Source: Bacteroidota bacterium
GTDB taxonomy: Bacteria; Bacteroidota; Bacteroidia; Bacteroidales; VadinHA17
NCBI GenBank assembly: GCA_029552825.1
Contig: JAKPDL010000166.1
Span: forward strand, 1 to 56,277
Direction of reading: 5' to 3'
Length of the DNA stretch: 56,277 bases
Shown here: piece by piece, positions 25,765-34,631 of the stretch
How positions within the stretch are numbered: position 1 is the first letter of the stretch
Layout of the letters: every line of letters starts with the position of its first letter
Notes under the pieces: model-generated
Seen by the model: the letters and a program-made list of their open reading frames with translations, nothing else
What the model was told of the DNA's origin: nothing
Databases searched by the model: none
Position numbers and translations under genes: made by a program

Positions 25765-26883
25765 TTAAAAATTTATTACCTCGTAATATGCTTTCTTCCT
25801 TTGCAAATTCTGGTCAAACAGAAGAGGATAGTTTTTCCTGTTTCGTACCGGGAAATTGTCGAGCCATGAGTGTTTGTCCGAAACATTCCAGAAAGTTACA
25901 CCTGTAATTATGCCTTTATAATCCCTGAAAACCCTGAAAAGCATTTTGTACTGTTCAATTTGTCTCTGTTCCCTTTCAGCAGTGAAAGCATCATCCCCGG
26001 GTTTACGTTTGCTGAAATCTTCGTTCCAGCCATATACTGATACGTCGAGCTCAGTAATCTGAACCTGAAGCCCCAGTGATGAGTATTTTTCAATGGCATC
26101 GCGAAGTTCCTTTTCGGAAGGGCTTGAAACCGACCAGTGTCCCTGCAGTCCGATACCGTGAACAGGGATCCCCTTATCGAGTAATCCTTTCAGCATGTTG
26201 TAAATTTTGTCTCGTTTTGCAGGGTTTTCTGTGTTATAGTCGTTATAAAAGAGAAGAGCCTGAGGGTCGGCTTCATGTGCCCAGATAAAGGCCTTTTCGA
26301 TATACTCTTCACCGCATATTCTGTACCAGGGGGATTCCCTGTACATCTTCCCCTCGCTGTCATCTATTGCTTCGTTAACTACATCCCATGCATAGACTTT
26401 GCCTTTGTATCTGGTAACTACCTGTGTAATATGTTCTTTAAGCCTTGAAAGGAGTAACTCTTTTGAAACTTCCGTGCCGTCGGAATTTCTGAACATCCAG
26501 GGAGCAGTCTGCTGATGCCAAACAAGAGTATGACCTCTAACCTTCATGCCATGTTCGCCAGCAAAATTTATTATAATGTCGGCGTTGTCCCAGAAATAAC
26601 GGTTCTCTTCCGGATGTATCAATCCGGGTTTCATTACATTTTCCGCAGTCAAGCTATTGAACTCTCTGATTATCAGATTTCTTTCAGGTGCTGAAGGATT
26701 CAGGTGCGAGGGAGCAACTGCTACACCTACAGGGAAGTAATTCTGGTAATAGTCTTTTAATCCTTTACTTTCGTTATTAAGTTCATTGATGCCCTGGCCA
26801 CAGCTTGCAGCCTGTAGCATAGCAGTCAGGCAAAATAATGCCACTTTAAGATGAGTAGCTCTGTGTCTTTTTGAGTCTCGCAT
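25765..26883 (-). CDS. Endo-1,4-beta-xylanase, GH10 family
   Basis: GH10 xylanases cut internal beta-1,4 bonds of xylan with retention. The 372-residue protein starts with a lipoprotein-type signal ending in AASC near residue 28. The catalytic acid/base is Glu171 in WDVVNEAIDD and the nucleophile is Glu278 in ITELDVSVYG, spaced as in the family. GHTLVWHQQTAPW near 117 lines the active site. The core is a single catalytic domain, with no carbohydrate-binding module seen. It follows the DUF5009-type gene by 28 bases on the same strand, so the two are probably co-transcribed. Confidence 0.93.
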   Translation of the reverse strand: MRDSKRHRATHLKVALFCLTAMLQAASCGQGINELNNESKGLKDYYQNYFPVGVAVAPSHLNPSAPERNLIIREFNSLTAENVMKPGLIHPEENRYFWDNADIIINFAGEHGMKVRGHTLVWHQQTAPWMFRNSDGTEVSKELLLSRLKEHITQVVTRYKGKVYAWDVVNEAIDDSEGKMYRESPWYRICGEEYIEKAFIWAHEADPQALLFYNDYNTENPAKRDKIYNMLKGLLDKGIPVHGIGLQGHWSVSSPSEKELRDAIEKYSSLGLQVQITELDVSVYGWNEDFSKRKPGDDAFTAEREQRQIEQYKMLFRVFRDYKGIITGVTFWNVSDKHSWLDNFPVRNRKNYPLLFDQNLQRKKAYYEVINF

Positions 26884-26911
26884 GGTTTAAGTAATTACCG
26901 TTTTATATTTT

Positions 26912-28033
26912 TCAGATTTTTAAAAATATTTTCTTTTTATAAAGGAAATAAAGAAACACCCATCCAACTGCAGTTATACCTATACCGTTTATAAGTGGAG
27001 TCCATGTCTCAGGTAGTATTTCAGTAAATCCGCCAAAGAAAAATTTTGCAGCATTTCTGAAATTTATTATGCGGTTAGCAAGGTATATTGTTATTGGGTT
27101 CATACCTATCACAACGAAGAAGAATGACCATTTTCTGAAATTCCAGACGTCAATTATCAGGTAAAACAGTGCAAACAGCAGCAGGCTCAGTCCGCCCACA
27201 TAGCATACGAAGGAGCTTGTCCACAAATTCTTGTTAATTGGGAAAGCAAGATCCCATACTTTGCCAGCAATAACGAATACTATTCCTGCACCGGCAATAT
27301 AAATTGCCTTTTTGAGCAGGTTATTGCTCAGATAGTTCGACAGCAGAAATTCTCCGGTAAACATACCGAGCAGAGCTGTTGATATTGCCGGGACGGTACT
27401 GAGGATTCCTTCAGGGTCGTGATTACCGCGGTAGAGTTTTCCGGGCATCAGTATTCTGTCGACATAACTTGCGAAGTTGCCTTCCTGTGAGAATACATGA
27501 GCTCCTCCTCCGTCGGGTGCCGGCACCAGGGCAAGTAGCAGCCAGTAGCCGATAAGAAGTGCCCAGAACCAAACTATACGCCATGTAAGTTTTGTGTTCA
27601 TAAAGATTAGAGCCGCGAACATCCATGCAAGTCCGATGCGTCCAAGAACGCTTCCATAGCGGAGCTCATCAAATTTGAACCTTACTCCGTTATTGTAAAG
27701 GATGCCCAGCAGTACGAGTATGAGACCGCGGTAGATAACGTGCCTGAAAATTCTGGCTTTATCTTCTCCAGAGGCCATTCTTTTTGAGAGTGAGAAAGGG
27801 AATGAGATTCCTGCGATGAACAGAAAAAGCGGGAATATCATGTCGTAAAAGTGAAAACCATGCCACTGGACATGTTCAAGTTGTTCGGCAAACCATTTAA
27901 AGACCGGCCAGCCGGTTAAAGTGGCAAGTCCTGCAAAAATAGCTTCACCGCCCATTATCCAGAACATGTCGAATCCCCGTAAAGCATCGAGCGACTGAAG
28001 ACGTTTGGGCACAGTTGTTAAGTCTTTTTCCAT
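26912..28033 (-). CDS. DUF5009 / HGSNAT-like membrane acyltransferase
   Basis: The 373-residue integral membrane protein has about ten hydrophobic segments. It begins with the RLQSLDALRGFDMFWIMGGEA motif near residue 12, typical of DUF5009 proteins related to heparan-alpha-glucosaminide N-acetyltransferase. GFHFYDMIFPLFLFIAGISFPFS near 58 is the second conserved block. Such proteins are thought to move acetyl groups across the membrane onto sugars. The acceptor here is unknown. Co-orientation with a GH10 xylanase 28 bases downstream suggests a role in xylan- or amino-sugar-related metabolism. Confidence 0.75.
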   Translation of the reverse strand: MEKDLTTVPKRLQSLDALRGFDMFWIMGGEAIFAGLATLTGWPVFKWFAEQLEHVQWHGFHFYDMIFPLFLFIAGISFPFSLSKRMASGEDKARIFRHVIYRGLILVLLGILYNNGVRFKFDELRYGSVLGRIGLAWMFAALIFMNTKLTWRIVWFWALLIGYWLLLALVPAPDGGGAHVFSQEGNFASYVDRILMPGKLYRGNHDPEGILSTVPAISTALLGMFTGEFLLSNYLSNNLLKKAIYIAGAGIVFVIAGKVWDLAFPINKNLWTSSFVCYVGGLSLLLFALFYLIIDVWNFRKWSFFFVVIGMNPITIYLANRIINFRNAAKFFFGGFTEILPETWTPLINGIGITAVGWVFLYFLYKKKIFLKI

Positions 28034-28221
28034 GTTTATTATAATTTGAAATGTTATGCAAAAATATTATAACCTCGAAAGATAATCTGAAAATTTAAAT
28101 CTTTGGCTTTCTATTCATGATATTCTTAATCCTGTGTTTTGCTGCAACCAATGAATTATTTATTTTTATAATTGCAAAATATATTGTTCCCGATTGATTC
28201 TTTAAAATAAATCTTTCAGCC

Positions 28222-30804
28222 ATGAAAAAACTTATAATCGTTTTAACAACAGCAATGTTATTAACAACCTTATCAGCACCGGCCCAGAATCCTGAAGGAC
28301 CCGGGATGATTCTGAAAGAAAACTGGGCAATAAAGTCATCAGCAGAGGTAAAGGCAGGAGGCAGGGAGATATCCACTGCCGGGTTTTCAACACAGGGATG
28401 GTACAGGACCACAATGCCTTCAACCATTCTTGCAGCTCTGGTAGCAAATAATGTGTTCCCCGATCCTTATTACGGGACTAACATCAACAAGCTGCCCGGT
28501 CAGATAACAAACCGTAACCGGGGCATTCCGCCCGACAGCCCTTTCAGCGTTGCATGGTGGTATCGCACGGAATTCCAGCTGCCAGCCAGTTACAAAGGCA
28601 AACATATCTGGATTAATTTCCATAGTATTAATTATAAGGCCAATATCTGGCTCAACGGGAAACTTGTAGCAGATACAACAACCGTTGAGGGTGCCTACAG
28701 GCTTTTTACCCTCGATATTACGAAAGAAGCAGTGGCGGGTGGAAATAACTGCCTTGCACTCGAAATCTTTCCGCCCAAAAGCACAGATCTTTCTATTACA
28801 TGGGTAGACTGGAACCCGACGCCACCCGATAACGGTACGGGAATATGGTATGATGTCAGTGTCCATGCTACCGGAGACGTATCAATCGAGGAACCTTTTG
28901 TAAAGACTAAGCTAAATATTCCGTCGAATGATGAAGCAAGGCTGACGGTATCAGTTTTGCTCAGGAACTCTTCCGACAAGCCGGTAAGCGGAAATCTTAC
29001 AGGAAAAATCGAAAAGATAACATTCTCAAAAAAAGTAAGCCTGAATGCAGGGGAGGCCAAAAAGGTTGTTATTGAACCTTCCGAATTCCGGCAGCTGATT
29101 ATCAGGAATCCCCGTTTATGGTGGCCTCATAATGTGGGACCACAGAACCTTTACGACCTCAATCTTGGTTTTGAAGTATCGGGCAGATTATCGGATGTAA
29201 GGAAGGTAAGATTCGGGATACGCGAAATCACATCGTGGATGAATGAATTTGACTCGCTTAAGACGAGAGTCTTTCAGATAAATGGAAAGAACATAGTTAT
29301 AAGGGGCGGAGGATATGTTCAGGACCTCTTTCTCAGGCCTTCCAATGAAAGGATTGATGCTGACATTGCTTATGCCAAACATATGAATCTGAATGCTCTG
29401 AGAATGGAAGCACCGAGGGGTTCGGATTACATGTTCGACCGGTGCGATGAGGAAGGCATTCTGTTGATGGTCGGATGGTGCTGCTGCAGTATGTGGGAGA
29501 GATGGAAAACCTGGACACCTCATACGGCCGATATTGCCGAACTGAGCTGGAGAGACCAGATAGTGCATCTGAGAAACCATCCTTCGGTGTTTGTCTGGCT
29601 ATATGGCAGCGACAATTATCCGCCTGAAGATGTTGAAAGAAGATACATAAAAGTACTGGATGAGTACGACGGGACAAGACCGTATTTATCCTCAGCCACG
29701 CAGGCTGCAAGCAAAATTGCAGGTCCGACAGGTGTCTGGATGGGTCCCTATCCAAGGGTTTATGCATACTTCCCACCTTCCTACTGGTACAGCAAGCTTG
29801 AATTCAACACCGAAGCAGGGCCGTCAGGTGAACAGATACCCCCTCTGGAGACTATGAGGATGATGATGCCTGAAGAAGACCTCTGGCCGCCAAGTGAGTC
29901 GTGGGAGCTGAGGCTGCACAAAAATTTCTACCCAATAGCCAGAGCTGCATTTGAATCAAGGTATGGAAAGCCCTCATCAGTTGAGGAATACAGCCTTAAG
30001 GCACAGATATTTCAGAATGAAGCTGTTAAGGCAATGTTCGAAGCATATGCGGCAAACAAATATAAATCGAGTGGCATTATTTACTGGATGTACAATGGTG
30101 CCTGGCCAAAGATGTACTGGCAGCTTTACGATTATTTCTATATGCCAAACGGGGCCTTTTATGCAGCCCGGAGTGCCTGCGAACCTCTGCATGTGCTATA
30201 CTCATACAAAGAACATACAGTAAAAATTGTCAATTCACTGTACAGAGAATTTAAGGGGCTGAAGGTGTCAGCGAGAATTTTTGATTTCAACTCCAGGGAG
30301 GTATGGTCAAAAACTGCACAGGCTGATGTTGAACCTGATGAAAGCAAAAATGTCTTTGCAGTTGAGGTGCCGGCAAATATAACGAAGATTTACTTCCTCA
30401 GGCTGGAGATGAAAGATGCCGAAGGGAAGCCTGTCTCATCGAATTTTTACTGGCTCCATGCTGATGGTGATGAGAAGGCAGATTTCAAAGACTTAATGAA
30501 TCTTCCGAAGACGAATCTTAAAGTTGATGCAACTCCTTTACAGCAAAAAGGTAACAGGGCACGTATTACAGTAACGCTGGAAAACACAGGTAAGAATCTT
30601 GCCTTTGGAGTTAATCCGAAAATTTTGAGGAGTTCCTCAAAAGGCCCGGTTTTACCGGTTTTCTGGGATGACAATTACTTTTCGCTGCTTCCGGGGGAAA
30701 AGAGGGTGGTGAATGTTGAATTTGATGTTAAGGAGTTGAAAGGGGAGAAGCCTTTACTTGTTATTGAAAGCTGGAATACGAATTTGTTGAGGCTGAATTT
30801 ATAA
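28222..30804 (+). CDS. Secreted GH2 enzyme, exo-beta-D-glucosaminidase-like
   Basis: The 860-residue protein has a Sec signal peptide (to about APAQ, residue 22), a sugar-binding domain (FRTEF-like block near 113-150), immunoglobulin-like domains and a GH2 barrel. At the usual acid/base site it has GSDNYPP with Asp464 instead of Asn-Glu, and the nucleophile is Glu531 in FNTEAGPSG. The same Asp/Glu arrangement, with the GPY...PPSYWY context, is known in exo-beta-D-glucosaminidases of GH2. That suggests glucosamine or a related sugar as substrate, which needs testing. It is a single gene between divergent and convergent neighbours. Confidence 0.82.
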   Translation: MKKLIIVLTTAMLLTTLSAPAQNPEGPGMILKENWAIKSSAEVKAGGREISTAGFSTQGWYRTTMPSTILAALVANNVFPDPYYGTNINKLPGQITNRNRGIPPDSPFSVAWWYRTEFQLPASYKGKHIWINFHSINYKANIWLNGKLVADTTTVEGAYRLFTLDITKEAVAGGNNCLALEIFPPKSTDLSITWVDWNPTPPDNGTGIWYDVSVHATGDVSIEEPFVKTKLNIPSNDEARLTVSVLLRNSSDKPVSGNLTGKIEKITFSKKVSLNAGEAKKVVIEPSEFRQLIIRNPRLWWPHNVGPQNLYDLNLGFEVSGRLSDVRKVRFGIREITSWMNEFDSLKTRVFQINGKNIVIRGGGYVQDLFLRPSNERIDADIAYAKHMNLNALRMEAPRGSDYMFDRCDEEGILLMVGWCCCSMWERWKTWTPHTADIAELSWRDQIVHLRNHPSVFVWLYGSDNYPPEDVERRYIKVLDEYDGTRPYLSSATQAASKIAGPTGVWMGPYPRVYAYFPPSYWYSKLEFNTEAGPSGEQIPPLETMRMMMPEEDLWPPSESWELRLHKNFYPIARAAFESRYGKPSSVEEYSLKAQIFQNEAVKAMFEAYAANKYKSSGIIYWMYNGAWPKMYWQLYDYFYMPNGAFYAARSACEPLHVLYSYKEHTVKIVNSLYREFKGLKVSARIFDFNSREVWSKTAQADVEPDESKNVFAVEVPANITKIYFLRLEMKDAEGKPVSSNFYWLHADGDEKADFKDLMNLPKTNLKVDATPLQQKGNRARITVTLENTGKNLAFGVNPKILRSSSKGPVLPVFWDDNYFSLLPGEKRVVNVEFDVKELKGEKPLLVIESWNTNLLRLNL

Positions 30805-31171
30805 GCCAGACGCTACAATTTATTCCGGGATATATCTTATTATAGAGGTTACATCCCGGATTTTTATTTTTTCTGTTTATTTTTTGAAGGTTAAGTATAT
30901 AAGGTAGGTATATTGTGAGGTTTAAAATTTTGTTTGGGGAAAATTATCAAATAATAAATTTTTTTAAATAGTAAAATTTACTAAAAAATAAAAATTTTTA
31001 AATAGTAATTTTTATCAAATAGTAAAAAATTTTAAAAAGTAAAATGTTTGAAACAATAAAAAATATCAGATAATAAAAATTATCAAATAGTAAGATTTCT
31101 AAAATAATAATTCAACACTCTGAAAACTGGTTCCTGAATACTTAATTTTTATCTGATTACAGCTTTTTGTA
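30805..31171. other. AT-rich intergenic region with 17-bp repeat array
   Basis: This gap lies between the convergent GH2 and phosphatase genes. Apart from a hairpin-like CCGGGATATA...TATTATAG stretch just after the GH2 stop, its main content is the 17-bp periodic array at 30949-31118. I see no coding frame. Confidence 0.6.
30949..31118. repeat. Ten-copy 17-bp AT-rich tandem repeat
   Basis: Ten successive 17-base units can be laid out with no insertion or deletion from 30949 to 31118. The consensus is AAATARTAAAAWTTWTC. Positions 1, 3, 5, 7, 8 and 9 are identical in all ten units, while the second half varies. The last unit is degenerate at its 3' end, and the bases just before 30949 match the end of a unit. 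The array is noncoding and lies between two convergent genes. Confidence 0.85.
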
Positions 31172-31684
31172 TTATAAAAGAATTTCCTCTATCTCCTTCC
31201 ATGTCGAAACCCTACGATGCCTCGTTTCCAGCAACATATTGTGAGGCTGGGTAAAAATTATAGTCCCTCCCTGAAAAACATCCAGATTCTTCGGATGATC
31301 ATCTATTATAATGTCCGCTTTAATCAAACTTTTATCTCCACAAAAAACTATCTGCCTCCAGCTTATAAAAGGAAAATGCTCATGCAACCACATCTGCTTG
31401 TCAGTGAGACTACTGGGAAATTCAGTCGCCAGTGAAATGACAATAACATGGTATTTTTCATTCAGCTTTCGCAAACCTTCAACACTACCACCCATCACAG
31501 GTACACTCCTGAAAAAGCCAGGCGTTGTAACCCATTTTATCTGATGCGGAAATGCTTCAGCCTCAAGCTTGCCTGCCACCTCTTCAACGGTCAGACGAAC
31601 ACCAGTCTCCTTCTCATGAAGCTCAAAAAAACGGCTGTACACATCAGCCAGAACACCGTCCATGTCGACTAGAATACGTTTCAT
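31172..31684 (-). CDS. 5'(3')-deoxyribonucleotidase-like HAD phosphatase
   Basis: The 170-residue cytoplasmic protein starts with ILVDMDGVLADVYSRF near residue 4, the HAD motif I with nucleophile Asp8 and acid Asp10. It ends with DIIIDDHPKNLD near 149, HAD motif IV. VISLATEFPSS near 82 is motif II. The size and the DGVLAD pattern match the 5' nucleotidase, deoxy (NT5C) family, which dephosphorylates deoxynucleoside monophosphates. It stands alone on the minus strand between two plus-strand GH2 genes and has no obvious link to them. Confidence 0.85.
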   Translation of the reverse strand: MKRILVDMDGVLADVYSRFFELHEKETGVRLTVEEVAGKLEAEAFPHQIKWVTTPGFFRSVPVMGGSVEGLRKLNEKYHVIVISLATEFPSSLTDKQMWLHEHFPFISWRQIVFCGDKSLIKADIIIDDHPKNLDVFQGGTIIFTQPHNMLLETRHRRVSTWKEIEEILL

Positions 31685-31694
31685 TTTTAAAATA

Positions 31695-31702
31695 TATATT
31701 TG
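31695..31702 (+). promoter_or_regulatory. Candidate -7 promoter element for the second GH2 gene
   Basis: TATATTTG fits TAnnTTTG and lies about 83 bases before the GH2 start, in the gap between divergent genes. I do not see a clear TTTG partner upstream, so support is weak. Confidence 0.3.
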
Positions 31703-31784
31703 TGTATATGATTACGATATATCTGCCAATCTTAAAAACGATGCCAAGTTATTTCATTTTGATAAATAATTATAAAATAAAATC

Positions 31785-34565
31785 ATGAAAACATCAGCCT
31801 TTATATCAGTTGTAATTTTTACTGCAGCGCTCTTTTCTTTGAGGCTCTCAGCACAGAATGACAGGGTGAAAATTGCCAGGCTCTCGGAGTTTTTAATGCA
31901 ATCTTCATTCGTCGTACCTGAAACGGGCGAGCAACTCTCCGACCCCGGCTTCCGCCCAGGTATATGGTGGATGCCAGTAAAAGTACCAACAACAGTACTC
32001 TCAGCCCTTGTGGCAAACAAAATCTATCCCGATCCCTACCTTGGGCTTAACAATATGCTCATACCGGATGCTTCAGATGAATTCAATAAACAATACAACC
32101 TTGAACAGTATAGCCATCTGCCCGGTCTGCCCAACCCATGGAGCAAACCTTACTGGTTCCGTACAGAGTTCATGGTTCCTGCTGAAGATAAAGGCCGCCA
32201 CTTCGAACTTATATTCAAGGGAATAAACTACAGGGCTGGTGTGTGGCTCAACGGCAAACAGATAGCCGACTCTACTCAAATGGCAGGTATGTTTGCCGAA
32301 TACAGGCTTGACGTTAGCGATTGTATTATCCCCGGCTCGAAAAACGCCCTCGCCGTGAAAATCTACCCTCTCGATTACCCGGGCTTGCCCGATACTGAAC
32401 AGCTGAAAGCGCTGGGCGACTTTTACCTCAACGGTGGAAAAACTGGTGACATAGGCAAAAACGTAACAATGCTGTGCTCGGTAGGATGGGACTGGATACC
32501 ACCAGTACGCGACCGTAACATCGGCATCTGGCAACCTGTCTATCTCAGAACATCGGGACACGTTACAATAGAACAACCAAAGCTCGTTACTCTTCTACCC
32601 AACCTGCCCGATACAACACTTGCAAAAATTTCCCTTTCATTTAAACTTAAAAATTCCGGTAAGTCTACCGAAAAAGGAAAGATAACAGTGATAATTACAC
32701 CAGAAACCTTTCAGGGTAAGCCTGTACAGTTTACAAAAGATGTCTCTTTGAATGGAAACTCCTCTTTAGTTGTTGCTTATGACGCAGATAACACCAGAGA
32801 GCTTCTCTTCAGCAAACCGGCGTTATGGTGGACTAACGGTTACGGTCGCCCCGACCTTTATAGAATAAGGATTCAGTACTCGAACCAGTCGGGTCTGAGT
32901 GATGAGATTTCCTTTTTGTTTGGCATCAGGACAGTTGGTTCAAAAGCTGTGCAGGTAGGCAAGATGTGGCGGCGCGATTTCTATGTTAATGGCCGGCGTA
33001 TCCATATAACAGGCGGTGCCTGGGTCCCCGATATGATGCTCAACCGTGATTCGATGCGGTACGATTATGAGTTCCGGCTATGCCGCAATGCAAATATTAA
33101 CCTGGTAAGAATATGGGGTGGGGGAGTGACACCGTCGGACTGGTTTTTTGATGCTGCCGACCGTTACGGCTTGCTCGTATGGTCAGATTTCTGGATAACA
33201 GGTGATACTCAGGGTGAATTCAAGGGGTCACCCGACTGGCCACTCGACGGGGAGATATTCAAAAAGAATGTGACAAGCACTATTTACAGGATAAGAAATC
33301 ATCCGAGCCTGCTGGTGTGGACCGGAGGCAACGAAGGGCATGCACGAAGGGAACTCTATTATGCCATGCGCGACAGTGTAATAAAACTTGATGGAACCCG
33401 CCCGTTTATTCCATGCTCATCAGGCTTTGCGCGTCTGCCGGAAGGATGGGATGCCTCCTGGCCTGATGGCCTGCCTGGCGGTGTCTATAGCGGCGGACCA
33501 TATACCTGGCAGGACCCGCGCGATTACTACCGCCGCGTGGATGCTGCCGCCGACTGGGTTTTTAAGGACGAAACAGGCATACCTTCCCAGCCACCTTACA
33601 GCACATTGCCCAAAATAATCACCAACCTTGTATGGGATAAATCACTTCCCTTCCCCCTGAACCATTCATGGGGCTATCACGATGCCGCAACCGGCAACGG
33701 ACGATACGATCGGTATTATAATGAAATGATAAAACGTTACGGCACAACATCAACAATGAAGGAATTCTCCGACAAGATGCAGCTTATGAATGCTTCAGGA
33801 TACCAGGCAATATTCGAAGCTCCTGCCCATAAACTGAATGATGTTGGAGGAGTAATGCTCTGGAAACTAAACGCTGCCTTCCCGAGTGTGGTATGGCAGG
33901 TATATGACTGGTACCTTATGCCCAACGCAGGATACTATTTCATGCAGAATGCCTGCGAACCTGTACACGTTCAGTTTAACCCGAAAGATCTGAAGGTCGA
34001 GTACGTCAATAGAACGTATAAGTCATTTTCAAATCTGAAGTCGGAAATAAAAATATTTGATTTGAAATCGAAACTGATTTACAGTCAGAATGAAACAGTA
34101 AGTCTTGAAGGTCCTTCATCAGCCGGAAGCCTCTCTCTTTCAGATGCACTTTCAAAAAACACAGGAGTTTCATTCATAATTCTTAACCTTTACGACAATT
34201 CGGGCAAGAGGCTCTCTCACAACGCTTACTGGTATTCCTCATCGAATGATTTTACCTCCCTCAACTCTATGCCACGGACAAAAGTTAATGTTAAGCTTGC
34301 CGGTGTACTGAAAGGGTCAAATGAACTGAAATGGAGCTTTACGCTGACAAATTCATCGGATAAAATTGCCTTTTTTATCAACCCGAGGCTTATGGCAGAT
34401 AATGAGGAAATAACACCTTCATTCTGGTCGGCAAACTACTTTACACTGGCACCTGGTGAATCAATATCTGTTACAGTTGGGTGCCCACCTGAGAAGATAT
34501 CAGGCAAAAAAGCTGTTCTCAAGGTTGAGGGATGGAATATCGAAGAAATAGAACTAAAACTTTAG
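31785..34565 (+). CDS. Secreted GH2 glycoside hydrolase (beta-mannosidase/exo-glycosidase-like)
   Basis: The 926-residue protein has a signal peptide ending near SAQN (residue 23), a sugar-binding domain, immunoglobulin-like domains and the GH2 barrel. The acid/base is Glu517 in TGGNEGHARR and the nucleophile is Glu596 in FKDETGIPS, the canonical GH2 pair. IWGGGVTPSDWFFDAADRYGLLVWSDF near 445 resembles beta-mannosidase and mannosylglycoprotein endo-mannosidase relatives. Its overall layout parallels the GH2 at 28222, but that one lacks the Asn-Glu pair. The exact sugar is not readable from sequence. Confidence 0.83.
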   Translation: MKTSAFISVVIFTAALFSLRLSAQNDRVKIARLSEFLMQSSFVVPETGEQLSDPGFRPGIWWMPVKVPTTVLSALVANKIYPDPYLGLNNMLIPDASDEFNKQYNLEQYSHLPGLPNPWSKPYWFRTEFMVPAEDKGRHFELIFKGINYRAGVWLNGKQIADSTQMAGMFAEYRLDVSDCIIPGSKNALAVKIYPLDYPGLPDTEQLKALGDFYLNGGKTGDIGKNVTMLCSVGWDWIPPVRDRNIGIWQPVYLRTSGHVTIEQPKLVTLLPNLPDTTLAKISLSFKLKNSGKSTEKGKITVIITPETFQGKPVQFTKDVSLNGNSSLVVAYDADNTRELLFSKPALWWTNGYGRPDLYRIRIQYSNQSGLSDEISFLFGIRTVGSKAVQVGKMWRRDFYVNGRRIHITGGAWVPDMMLNRDSMRYDYEFRLCRNANINLVRIWGGGVTPSDWFFDAADRYGLLVWSDFWITGDTQGEFKGSPDWPLDGEIFKKNVTSTIYRIRNHPSLLVWTGGNEGHARRELYYAMRDSVIKLDGTRPFIPCSSGFARLPEGWDASWPDGLPGGVYSGGPYTWQDPRDYYRRVDAAADWVFKDETGIPSQPPYSTLPKIITNLVWDKSLPFPLNHSWGYHDAATGNGRYDRYYNEMIKRYGTTSTMKEFSDKMQLMNASGYQAIFEAPAHKLNDVGGVMLWKLNAAFPSVVWQVYDWYLMPNAGYYFMQNACEPVHVQFNPKDLKVEYVNRTYKSFSNLKSEIKIFDLKSKLIYSQNETVSLEGPSSAGSLSLSDALSKNTGVSFIILNLYDNSGKRLSHNAYWYSSSNDFTSLNSMPRTKVNVKLAGVLKGSNELKWSFTLTNSSDKIAFFINPRLMADNEEITPSFWSANYFTLAPGESISVTVGCPPEKISGKKAVLKVEGWNIEEIELKL

Positions 34566-34631
34566 AATTAAATCTGGATAATGACAATAAAACATTAGTG
34601 AAGCAGGTACCAAAAAACTTAATCAGCGTTT

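Noticed and set aside
30949-31118. Possible CRISPR array
   Set aside because: Units are 17 bases with no spacers between them, and no cas gene is present.
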